From Dictyobacter formicarum (lineage in GTDB: Bacteria; Chloroflexota; Ktedonobacteria; Ktedonobacterales; Ktedonobacteraceae), in NCBI RefSeq assembly GCF_016587435.1, contig NZ_BNJJ01000003.1:248001-312000 (forward strand): DNA of 64,000 nt, written 5' to 3'. Numbering within the stretch: position 1 is the stretch's first letter; each line of letters opens with the position of its first letter. The translations under genes and the position numbers were made by a program. The notes beneath the pieces were generated by a model that had not been told where the DNA came from, did no database searches, and saw only the letters and a program-made list of their open reading frames with translations. Shown here piece after piece: positions 17,484 to 25,436 of this stretch.

Positions 17484-17581
17484 TAAGAATCTCCCTCTCA
17501 CTTGCCTTGCAGTATGCTTTTATAGCATGTTTTCCACAGCATATCACATCCACGTTCGAGCTTAAATACATAGATACGAAC

Positions 17582-17623
17582 GCCTGCATGCCAGCACGTT
17601 TTATTGCGTACTGGCATGCAGGC
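17582..17623 (-). terminator. Strong hairpin between two minus-strand genes
   Basis: GCCTGCATGCCAG and CTGGCATGCAGGC pair perfectly, with a partly paired inner section. It lies downstream of the XRE regulator gene and 99 bases upstream of the DUF3267 start. No T-run follows, so it may stabilise an mRNA end rather than terminate. Confidence 0.5.
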
Positions 17624-17689
17624 TACATACACATCTTGTACTATCATGTGGATGACGGTGGTTTTGGGTATAAGATCACCAGGCAAAAG

Positions 17690-18667
17690 TCAAGGTGTCT
17701 TGATTTCAGGTGGCAGGTTGAGCAATGATTCTTCGATTTGTTGCCATTCCAGCTGCTCTGCTTCCGGACTCGCCAGGCGCTTTTCTGAACGCGAGGATTC
17801 TTGCATACGTCTAAGCACACGCTGACGAAAACCATCAAAAAATTCTTTTTGCCGTGGCGGAGGAGGCATGATGTGCAAAGCAATCTTTTCGGGGTTATAG
17901 AACTCATCAGGATTAAAGGCCAGTGAGACAAGGTTAGTGTAGCCCCGCACCAGCGAGAGGCGCGCTTCAGGAGCAAAATAATCAACCTGGGTACTTGAAA
18001 GAAGCAGACAACCAGCTACCCGGCAGGCATGCATAATCGGGCAGGCGACCGCGCTGACTTCATGTTCCACCTGGTATGCTGGCAAAAACGTCTTGTTCGC
18101 CTGCAGGTCCCCGATGTGCTCTAAGCGGCATGAAACGGTTACATGGCCGGCGAGCGATTCTGCTCCCAGCAATAATGCCTTCTCTTCTAAATCCCCACCC
18201 CAGGGAGGCGTTCCCAGACCAACGCTCTCGCGTAAACTTCGAATCTTATCATCGCGTGGCGGCATACAGCGTACAACGGTGATAGCCATGCCTACGCCCT
18301 CAGGGTCTAATTGTCGCAGTGCCTGCTGCAGGACCAGGCGTGTAATTGACCAGAAACGTAAAAGATCGGGAATACTTGCCCGGGCATCCAGCACTTCCAT
18401 AATAAATTTGTATGGAATTTCTTGCTCGACGGTATCGATTTCAAAATCCGAGACATCTGATGAGTATTTCTCTAGCAGGGTTTGCAACTGACTACGCTGC
18501 TGTTTGGGGATGGCGCGCAACAATTGACGCATATTATGGGGACGGGGGGAAGATTCACCACTCACCCAACGATTCAACGTTACCGCATGCACTCCGATTT
18601 CGCTAGCGATACGATCGCGCTCAGTCGTATTACTAATGATGCTGCCCAGAAATTCACGCCAATCCAT
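17690..18667 (-). CDS. XRE-type HTH regulator with C-terminal GAF-like sensory region
   Basis: GGAGG lies five bases before ATG 18667 (MDWREFLGSII), which is preferred over starts further upstream. Residues about 5-65 form a helix-turn-helix (RIASEIGVHAVTLNRWVSG). The middle part (about 90-270) has the alternating strands and helices of a GAF-like domain, including VACPIMHACRVAGCLLLSS. The end is charged and helical. This HTH-GAF layout is common among Ktedonobacteria as an orphan regulator. The ligand and targets are unknown. The GAF assignment is by pattern and less sure than the HTH. Confidence 0.75.
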   Translation of the reverse strand: MDWREFLGSIISNTTERDRIASEIGVHAVTLNRWVSGESSPRPHNMRQLLRAIPKQQRSQLQTLLEKYSSDVSDFEIDTVEQEIPYKFIMEVLDARASIPDLLRFWSITRLVLQQALRQLDPEGVGMAITVVRCMPPRDDKIRSLRESVGLGTPPWGGDLEEKALLLGAESLAGHVTVSCRLEHIGDLQANKTFLPAYQVEHEVSAVACPIMHACRVAGCLLLSSTQVDYFAPEARLSLVRGYTNLVSLAFNPDEFYNPEKIALHIMPPPPRQKEFFDGFRQRVLRRMQESSRSEKRLASPEAEQLEWQQIEESLLNLPPEIKTP

Positions 18668-19006
18668 GCAGTCCTCCATGTTTTCACACTCAAACTTAAG
18701 GACGATTAATACGAGCATTTGCGTTTCTCATCATAACAGATGAGGCTAAAAATGTCAAAAAATCTACATGAAACAATAATAACAGCTTAATGATCGCTTG
18801 CATATGTTACAAGTTTAACGTATGGCTCTTGCTTTTGCTCTACCAGTCATCCATGGTATGCTATAAAAAAACAATCGGAAACGCCGCTCACTCGCAGCTA
18901 GCTCCACCGCAGTCTGTCAACTATTGCTCCTGGCTTGATCATAAGAGAATTCATGAGCCTTCCAGACGGTGGATGATATACGTTTGTAGCACAAAAAGGA
19001 TTAGCG
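18668..19006. other. Divergent intergenic region, XRE regulator / RNase Z
   Basis: No gene, repeat or consensus promoter stands out in these 339 bases, which must contain the two divergent promoters. The stretch is AT-rich around 18720-18860. Confidence 0.3.
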
Positions 19007-19942
19007 ATGATTGATATTTGTATGTTAGGCACCTGTGGTATGATGCCGCTGCCAGGGCGTTGGCTCTCCTGTGCACTGGTACGCAATGGTTCGGCACTGA
19101 CATTATTCGACTGTGGCGAGGGGACGCAGATTCCCTGGAAGTCGCTTGGTTGGGGCTTTCGCCAGCTGGGGGCGATCTGTTTTTCGCATATGCATGCCGA
19201 CCATGTAGCAGGCTTACCGGGCGTCTTGTTTATGGTGGCGCATGCCGGGCGTACTGAACCACTACATATTTATGGTCCCGCTGGCACCGCCTATGTGGTT
19301 GAAGGGTTGCGTCGCATTGCCCCTGAATTGCCTTTCCCAGTCATCATTCATGAGCTTAAGGGGCACGAGCAGTTCACATTGCCAGGTGGACTACAAGCCA
19401 GTTGTGTGCCCGCCAACCATGGCATTCAATGCCTGGCTTATCGTGCCGAGCTGTCACGTCGTCCGGCTTTTCAGGCGACCAAAGCACAGGAACTGGGACT
19501 TCCGGTTCAACTATGGTCGCGATTGCAACATGGAGAGACGCTCGAATATCAGGGGCAGACCATTCAGCCCGCACAGGTATTGGGACCGCCACGGCGCGGG
19601 ATCTCGTTTGCTTACATCACTGATACCCGCCCGGCCCAACAGCTCGTAACACTGGCCAGAGATGTAGACCTGCTAATCTGTGAGAGCATGTATGATAATC
19701 CAGAAGATCTGCCGCTGGCAAAAAGTAATGCGCATATGCTGGCCGAGGAGAGCGCCGGTATCGCTCAGGCAGCCGGAGCCCACGAGCTCATCCTGACCCA
19801 CTTCAGCCCTAAAATTCACGATACCCGGCAAGCAGAAAAAGCGGCACGTGCTGTCTTTGCCAGAACACGTGCCGCGAAGGATGGAATGGTCATTTCATTG
19901 GATTATTCTGATGAACAGGAAACTGCCATGACCGCTAACTAG
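19007..19942 (+). CDS. rnz: Ribonuclease Z (tRNA 3' endonuclease)
   Basis: The 311-aa metallo-beta-lactamase-fold protein has motif I (FDCGEGTQ, 35-42), motif II HMHADH at 61-66, NHGIQCLAYR with the third His region, YITDT with the bridging Asp, and LTHFSP near the end. This order is that of RNase Z/ElaC, which removes the 3' trailer from tRNA precursors, an activity needed here because the two tRNA genes in the window do not encode CCA. AAGGATTAG precedes the start. The final eight bases overlap the convergent hydrolase gene. Confidence 0.92.
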   Translation: MIDICMLGTCGMMPLPGRWLSCALVRNGSALTLFDCGEGTQIPWKSLGWGFRQLGAICFSHMHADHVAGLPGVLFMVAHAGRTEPLHIYGPAGTAYVVEGLRRIAPELPFPVIIHELKGHEQFTLPGGLQASCVPANHGIQCLAYRAELSRRPAFQATKAQELGLPVQLWSRLQHGETLEYQGQTIQPAQVLGPPRRGISFAYITDTRPAQQLVTLARDVDLLICESMYDNPEDLPLAKSNAHMLAEESAGIAQAAGAHELILTHFSPKIHDTRQAEKAARAVFARTRAAKDGMVISLDYSDEQETAMTAN

Positions 19943-20951
19943 CTTCAGACAGTGGATGAGGTCCTTTTATAGGTTCAGTAGCGGGTTCGCCCGCGCTGTC
20001 CTGCTCAACGGGCGGCTGTTGCTTGAGATAAAGATCAAAAAATGCTATGACCCTGCGCATATATTCCGCTCGATCAAAAAAGTATGCTCCACAATGCTCA
20101 ACATCTTGTAGCAGCCAGAGCTCCTTTGGCTCATTAGCAGCCTGATACAGCAGCGGGGCATCATGAGGATCAACAATCGTATCTTTCATACCATGAATAA
20201 TCATGACCGGCCGGGGCGCGATACGCCCGATGTCACGCAACGGCTCAACCTGATGAAAATGATAGCCAGCGCGTAACCAGAGCATAAGATCTGTTACCCA
20301 ATCAAAAATGATAAAAGGGAGATGCAGGGTGCGATGCACCGCAAACTCGACCACACGGCGATGGGTCGCAAACGCGCTATCAGCTACCAACGCTTCGATC
20401 TCGGGAGAACGAGCCGTACCCATAATCGAGACAGCCGCCCCCATAGAATAGCCCACCGCACCAAGCCGCGTATCTGGAGAACGCCCTTTGGCATATGCAA
20501 CTGCACCCAGGAAATCATTGATCTCGCGATATCCAAGGGTTACTGGCATCCCTACCACAGTCCCATGTCCATAGTATTCAAATACCAGCACATTATGGCC
20601 CGCTTTCCACAACAGAGCACATAACCCCAGTACGTCAGAACGGCTACCACGATAACCCGGTGACACAATAATAGTTGTGGTCGCGCCAGGATACGGCACG
20701 TACCAACCATTCACCTGGTGGTCATCGTGCAGGGATGGAAATGTCACATCCTCTGCTGGGATACCCAGCTCAAAAGGACTAAACGTATAGAGTGCAAATG
20801 TAGCCAGGCGCTTGGGACGTATCAACGTTTCGACAATATAAATGCCAACCCCAAGAATAACCGCCATCACTCCAGCACTTCCCCCCAGACTACCCCATAA
20901 AAAGCTCTTCAATGAAAAGCGGGGACGTCGTACGTTCGATAACTTGAACAT
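19935..20951 (-). CDS. Membrane-anchored alpha/beta hydrolase
   Basis: ATG 20951 (MFKLSNVRRPRF) is chosen because AGGAAGG stands 12 bases upstream; a TTG four codons earlier would leave no room. One N-terminal membrane helix lies at about residues 17-45. The hydrolase domain follows, with an oxyanion-hole HG-type strand, nucleophile Ser in GAVGYSMGAAVS, Asp in GMKDTIVDPHDA and His in EHCG. The fold matches serine hydrolases of the BAAT/DUF-type 'extracellular esterase' group, facing outward. Substrate is unknown. It overlaps rnz by eight bases at the 3' end. Confidence 0.85.
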   Translation of the reverse strand: MFKLSNVRRPRFSLKSFLWGSLGGSAGVMAVILGVGIYIVETLIRPKRLATFALYTFSPFELGIPAEDVTFPSLHDDHQVNGWYVPYPGATTTIIVSPGYRGSRSDVLGLCALLWKAGHNVLVFEYYGHGTVVGMPVTLGYREINDFLGAVAYAKGRSPDTRLGAVGYSMGAAVSIMGTARSPEIEALVADSAFATHRRVVEFAVHRTLHLPFIIFDWVTDLMLWLRAGYHFHQVEPLRDIGRIAPRPVMIIHGMKDTIVDPHDAPLLYQAANEPKELWLLQDVEHCGAYFFDRAEYMRRVIAFFDLYLKQQPPVEQDSAGEPATEPIKGPHPLSEAS

Positions 20952-21263
20952 AGAAATCCACAACCTTCCTACTAGATAATTTTTTGACTACATAAGCTAA
21001 AACAAATTTCTTCAGTATTGTATGCCTATACCCTTGCTATCCCAATCATACCACTACTTTTTAGTGAGCTTCATTAGCCTTTCTCATTGATACTCTACCA
21101 TTAAAACACGCTCAGTGGCTAGATAAAGACACGGCAAACCATATATTCGTTCTAGTTATTAGTAATATCATATATATGAATTGTAATTATAGATATGTCT
21201 GGGATACACTGAGGGTAAGCACTGAACGAAAGAAATATTTACCTATATAGAAACGAGAAAATT
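20952..21263. other. AT-rich divergent intergenic region
   Basis: These 312 bases separate the hydrolase and the TauE-like gene. Short AT-rich partial palindromes occur around 21150-21200 (TAATATCATATATATGAATT), where regulators could bind, but no operator can be defined. No gene is seen. Confidence 0.3.
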
Positions 21264-22625
21264 ATGATAAAAAAAGATAAGATTGGATTGAAAGAACCGT
21301 ACCCAGAAAACAGCATGCCAGTGCTGGAACCCATTTGCACACACAATAACGTTGATGCTCAAAAACAACAAGAGGCAAAAGAAACACAGGAACTATTACA
21401 GCTATCAAATAGCATTAGCTGGATTTTACAGGGGGGAGTTATCCTGAGCGCGCTCCTGATAGTAATCGGTATGGCCATGCTACCAACACGTCCAGGTGGC
21501 CTATCGGCTGCACGCTTGTTGAATTTTCCTCAGACACTTGGACAGGTGGGAGCTGGACTATTGGTTCTACGTCCACAGGCCTTTATTATGTTGGGCCTGC
21601 TGCTGCTCATTGCGACACCGATTGTACGTGTAGCGGCCTCACTGGTAATGTTTATCAAGGAACGCGATTACAAATACATGGTAATCACCGCTGGTGTGCT
21701 GGCAATACTGATCTTCAGCTTATTTATAGGTAGCAGGGACCAACAAAATGAGGTAACCATCAATGCGCTCCAGGTGCACTTTTCGTTGGGCGTGGCCCTG
21801 CTCATATTCACGGGCTCGCTGCTGGCTGGCCTGGTTGGGGCCCTGGTTGGATTAGGCGGCGGCATTATGGTAGTCCCTATGCTGACAATCGTTTTTGGCT
21901 TCCCTATACCTTTTGCCATCGGTGTCAGTATTATCTCGGTTATTGCCACCTCCAGCGGGGCCGCCGTTGCCTATGTACGGGATCGATTGACCAATATCCG
22001 CATCGGTATGTTTCTGGAAATAGGAACAACGCTGGGAGCCATTAGCGGAGCCTTTATAGCCGGCCTGCTAGCACCAAATTTACTGGGAGTTATCTTTGGT
22101 ATCATTTTACTCGTCTCTGCGGCACCTCTGGTCTTCAAAATTGGCGAAGAATTGCCACAAGGCGTCGTCAACGATCGCTGGGCCAGAACACTGAACCTGG
22201 CAAGCTCTTACCCAGATCATAAATTGGGACGCGAGGTTTCCTATCAGGTCACACGCACCCCCTTTGGATTGGCCATGATGTATGCCGCTGGCTTAATCTC
22301 AGGTCTGCTGGGTATTGGTAGTGGAACCTTTAAAGTCATTGCTATGGACACAATCATGCGCTTACCACTCAAGGTATCGACAACGACCAGCAACTTGATG
22401 ATCGGCGTTACTGCCGCTGCCAGTGCCGGTATCTATTTCTCACGTGGCAATATTCCCCCACTGATAGCCGCTCCGGTTGCTCTGGGAGTTCTGATGGGTG
22501 CACTACTGGGTGCGCGTCTTTTACTGCATATGAGCAATAAAATCTTACGCATAATTTTTATTCCAGTTATTCTCATTGCGGCGCTGGAAATGATTTTGCA
22601 TGGACTAGGGATTGGCTCTTTTTAA
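21264..22625 (+). CDS. DUF1634-TauE/SafE fusion, putative sulfite/organosulfonate exporter
   Basis: The 453-aa protein has an acidic cytosolic N-terminus, then a DUF1634 region at about 48-160 (ISWILQGGVILSALLIVIGMA ... LLIATPIVRVAASLVMFIKE), then a TauE/SafE transporter region at about 170-450. The TauE half shows the two repeats GALVGLGGGIMVVPML and GLISGLLGIGSGTFKV. In many bacteria these are two neighbouring genes; here they are one chain. The family exports sulfite, sulfoacetate and similar anions. No sulfur-metabolism gene is adjacent, so the substrate is open. The start lacks a strong binding site. Confidence 0.87.
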   Translation: MIKKDKIGLKEPYPENSMPVLEPICTHNNVDAQKQQEAKETQELLQLSNSISWILQGGVILSALLIVIGMAMLPTRPGGLSAARLLNFPQTLGQVGAGLLVLRPQAFIMLGLLLLIATPIVRVAASLVMFIKERDYKYMVITAGVLAILIFSLFIGSRDQQNEVTINALQVHFSLGVALLIFTGSLLAGLVGALVGLGGGIMVVPMLTIVFGFPIPFAIGVSIISVIATSSGAAVAYVRDRLTNIRIGMFLEIGTTLGAISGAFIAGLLAPNLLGVIFGIILLVSAAPLVFKIGEELPQGVVNDRWARTLNLASSYPDHKLGREVSYQVTRTPFGLAMMYAAGLISGLLGIGSGTFKVIAMDTIMRLPLKVSTTTSNLMIGVTAAASAGIYFSRGNIPPLIAAPVALGVLMGALLGARLLLHMSNKILRIIFIPVILIAALEMILHGLGIGSF

Positions 22626-22846
22626 ACTGCCAATCTGTACTTAAAACACCACAATAACCCCAGAACTAGCGTATACATAATATAGAGCCGAGTCGAGTAG
22701 ACATTTCTTCTCTGTCCAGTACAACAATGCGATTTTTTTGAGGGCAGTAACGTATAATACGATGGGAGAATAAAATAGCATAGGCACAGGTTTTTCACTC
22801 GGACAAGTAGTAGCATAATTACGTAGCCGAGGGTTAAAAAAACAGA

Positions 22847-22867
22847 AAGCTCCCAGATTGGGAGCTT
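22847..22867 (-). terminator. Small intrinsic-terminator-like hairpin on the minus strand
   Basis: AAGCTCCCA and TGGGAGCTT form a nine-bp stem with a three-base loop. Read on the minus strand it is followed by TCTGTTTTTTT. No minus-strand gene ends here, so it may stop antisense transcription from the esterase gene, or it may affect the leader of that gene, which starts nine bases away. Confidence 0.4.
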
Positions 22868-22875
22868 CATAGAAA

Positions 22876-24399
22876 ATGGCGATAATGAAACAGAAACAAC
22901 CCTCTATATTCAATCAAAACAGAACCAAACAATTTATACCCATCTTATGGTTCTTTGTCTCTTTTCTTCTTTCGTTGCTAAGTGGACTTTTTCTCTTCGG
23001 GCACGATGTGTTCGATGGGCTTTCGGCGGCCATCATTTCGACTGGCCTGGATGCCATGCGTTCTCAGCTGATCACAGCCCTGCTGTTAACCGCGGGAACC
23101 GCACTGGGCGGCGCGCTGTTCACACATCGAAAATTTGGTGGGATTGTAGGGGCTAGCATTGTTTTTATATTGGGCTATCTGATCAATTTTATACAAACTG
23201 AATTGATCCCTGTAACGGATGCGGGTGGGCATATTGAACCATTGCAGAGCAATGTTCTGAATAACACTTGTTTCATCATGATAGCACTAGCTATCTTGAG
23301 CGCATTTATTGGGGCCGCGCTTGGATCGGCTCTCTATGAGGTTTTGCTCTATCAGCCATATCAGGTAATACGCTACGTCTGGCAACGCTTTATCATCAAA
23401 CAGGATATTGCCAATCGCACCACGCATGCGGTGGCTATACCGGCACGCTTCCGTCAGTGGCATATCGAACATTGGGTTGCCATTGTTGTTATGATCGGGC
23501 TTTTTTTCCTGGCCAGTCAATCGGGCAATCTGTTTATTATCTCACCAGATGCAGATATCCATGGAGCGCCTAAACTGACTTCGATTGGCACCAATATTCC
23601 ATCATTTGGCACCACAAAATTCGTTGAAATGCACAGTACGCTGATGAGAGGTCGCCGTCTATTCGAAATTTACCTTCCACCCACCTACAATACTCCCCAG
23701 GGCAAAAACAAGCGTTATCCTACCGCTTACCTCTTACATGGATCGCCGGGCAAAGTTACAGACTGGGTGAATGCAGGACGAGCCGCTGAGTCAGCAGATT
23801 CGTTGATCGATACCAAGAAAAGTCCAGAATTCATCATGATCATGCCAGATGGCAATGGTGCTCCTGGATCAACCAGCGAGTGGGGCAATAGCGGTAACAA
23901 TAAACAGCCACTTGAAGACTATGTAGCCAAAGAGCTCGTCAAATACGTTGATCAGCATTATCGGACCATCCCTGATGCGGAACATCGAGCGATCGGCGGC
24001 CTCTCGATGGGCGGATTTGGGGCCATGAATATTGCTATCCACCATCCCGAGGTCTTTCATTGGGTCATTGCCCTGGGTGGCTATTACAACGCGATGGGGC
24101 CAATCTGGGGCCCAAGCCTGGCCTATCGTCAGTACAATAGTCCAATCATCCAGATTGGGATGCATCCGCTGGCCCAAAAACTACAAATATTCCTCGGTGA
24201 TGCCACGGAAGATAAATTATATTATCCTGGTGCCCTTAAATTCGCCAATACACTCAAAAAACTGGGAATCAAATATACATTTGTTAAAGAACCCGGCGGC
24301 CACTCCTGGAAGGTCTGGGGTGATGAGCTCTATGAAGGGCTGGAGTGGATCAACTGGGGTCCTATTCATGTCGCGCCACAGGCCATACAGAAACACTAA
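22876..24399 (+). CDS. Membrane-anchored esterase (esterase D family)
   Basis: The 507-aa protein has about four membrane helices in its first 220 residues (25-48, 58-80, 88-110, 130-155, and one near 198-215) and an extracellular esterase domain from about 250. The esterase domain has YLLHGSPGKVTDW, the nucleophile motif GGLSMGGFGAMN, Asp near GDATEDKLYY and His in PGGHSWKVW. It resembles the FrmB/antigen-85-like 'putative esterase' family that acts on acyl sugars or polysaccharide esters. The substrate is unknown. Two very strong hairpins follow the gene. The start is preceded by GGGAG at 11 bases. Confidence 0.87.
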   Translation: MAIMKQKQPSIFNQNRTKQFIPILWFFVSFLLSLLSGLFLFGHDVFDGLSAAIISTGLDAMRSQLITALLLTAGTALGGALFTHRKFGGIVGASIVFILGYLINFIQTELIPVTDAGGHIEPLQSNVLNNTCFIMIALAILSAFIGAALGSALYEVLLYQPYQVIRYVWQRFIIKQDIANRTTHAVAIPARFRQWHIEHWVAIVVMIGLFFLASQSGNLFIISPDADIHGAPKLTSIGTNIPSFGTTKFVEMHSTLMRGRRLFEIYLPPTYNTPQGKNKRYPTAYLLHGSPGKVTDWVNAGRAAESADSLIDTKKSPEFIMIMPDGNGAPGSTSEWGNSGNNKQPLEDYVAKELVKYVDQHYRTIPDAEHRAIGGLSMGGFGAMNIAIHHPEVFHWVIALGGYYNAMGPIWGPSLAYRQYNSPIIQIGMHPLAQKLQIFLGDATEDKLYYPGALKFANTLKKLGIKYTFVKEPGGHSWKVWGDELYEGLEWINWGPIHVAPQAIQKH

Positions 24400-24401
24400 A
24401 T

Positions 24402-24451
24402 AATGCCAGTAAGACGATGTCCATGGCCATGGACATCGTCTTACTGGCATT
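24402..24451. repeat. Perfect 50-bp palindrome after the esterase gene
   Basis: AATGCCAGTAAGACGATGTC... is exactly self-complementary over 50 bases with no spacer. It begins two bases after the esterase stop. No T-run follows, so it probably works as a hairpin protecting the mRNA or as the remnant of a mobile repeat, with the true terminator next to it. Confidence 0.8.
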
Positions 24452-24481
24452 CATGCGGGCGCTGATACACCCGAATCTTTC

Positions 24482-24541
24482 TTGAGGGAGGGTTGCAGAC
24501 GTGCGATCGATGCACGTCTGCAACTCTCCCTCAATCTTTTT
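24482..24541 (+). terminator. Intrinsic terminator of the esterase gene
   Basis: TTGAGGGAG-GGTTGCAGACGTGC pairs with GCACGTCTGCAA-CTCTCCCTCAA with a seven-base loop and is followed by TCTTTTT. The stem is about 23 bp, unusually long. Confidence 0.85.
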
Positions 24542-24623
24542 GAGTGCCAAAGGCGCGAACCGTCAGGGCAGCAGGTACGAAGAGAAAAACTGGCTAAATA
24601 GCCTTCTTTTCTGGCAGGGACCC

Positions 24624-24661
24624 TTGACATAGAAACATAACTGAATTATAATTCAGTTATG
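24624..24661 (+). promoter_or_regulatory. Consensus promoter inside a 26-bp palindromic operator, TetR gene
   Basis: TTGACA (24624-24629) and TATAAT (24647-24652) are 17 bases apart, a full consensus promoter. Bases 24636-24661 form a perfect 26-bp palindrome centred on the -10 box (half-site CATAACTGAATTA) and ending on the ATG of the TetR gene. The expected transcription start falls on or next to the A of that ATG. Binding by the encoded repressor would block RNA polymerase directly. Confidence 0.8.
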
Positions 24662-25303
24662 AATGATAGTTCAAAAAATGATAACAATGCACGACAACAT
24701 CGAGGTGCAAAAAGAAGAGCGAAGACTCGCGCTGACCTGTTAGCAGCCGCGCGTCGCGTCTTTGCCAAAAAAGGTTATCATGATGCCAGTATCCTCGATA
24801 TCACCGAGGCCGCCGATGTTGGCGTTGGCACTTTTTATCTCCATTTCAGAGATAAAGATGAAATATTCAATACGCTGATCGATGAAGTTCTTCACATCCT
24901 GGAAGAGCAGGTTATCAGCGAGGTGCGTAGCTCTGAAGCAGCGACGCTTCCAGTGATTGTGCGCTCTATTTTCCGCCACGCCTACGCTGAGCGCGATCTA
25001 TTTAGTATCGCCCTGACCAGTGGCGCGCAGGTCTCACGAACCATTCGCGTGGAAGATACGATCGCGCAAGGACTTACGCGCGCCTTCGAGCGCGCTACTC
25101 AGTCAGGTCAACTGCAGGGATATGATGTTTTTCTGCTGGCCCGACTGGTGACGGGAGTGATTGCCCAGGGTATTATCTGGTGGTTTGAACAGGATGATCC
25201 TGGACCCGAAGAGATGGCGGACAACGTTTTAAACCTGCTAGCCCATGGCCTGCCAGCTGCGCTCTTTAATGAGAATCTCCTCCCGCCCGGTACAGCACTA
25301 TAA
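24659..25303 (+). CDS. TetR-family repressor, likely controlling the adjacent CYP102 gene
   Basis: The 214-aa protein has a basic N-terminal arm and a TetR helix-turn-helix at about 23-69 (RADLLAAARRVFAKKGYHDA, GVGTFYLHFRDKDEIF). The C-terminal helices would bind a ligand and dimerise. Start ATG 24659 has no ribosome binding site because the -10 box lies seven bases upstream, so the mRNA is probably leaderless. In Bacillus megaterium the P450 BM3 gene is likewise preceded by a TetR repressor (Bm3R1) that binds a palindrome and is released by fatty acids. The same order here, 133 bp before the P450 gene, suggests the same circuit. Confidence 0.92.
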   Translation: MNDSSKNDNNARQHRGAKRRAKTRADLLAAARRVFAKKGYHDASILDITEAADVGVGTFYLHFRDKDEIFNTLIDEVLHILEEQVISEVRSSEAATLPVIVRSIFRHAYAERDLFSIALTSGAQVSRTIRVEDTIAQGLTRAFERATQSGQLQGYDVFLLARLVTGVIAQGIIWWFEQDDPGPEEMADNVLNLLAHGLPAALFNENLLPPGTAL

Positions 25304-25436
25304 CCAATTGGGGAGTTTAGTGCCGATTTGGGTAAGCACCTGGCCATCTCCATCGGGCTTTAAGGCTGCCTGAAAATTTTGATTACTGCTACATCCAAAC
25401 CAGTCCTTTTTATAGAAGGCGGAGGTTTTCTTTCGT

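Noticed and set aside
22622..22913. Minus-strand frames of 82-90 codons between TauE and esterase genes
   Set aside because: No binding site, odd composition, and they overlap a hairpin with a T-run on the same strand.
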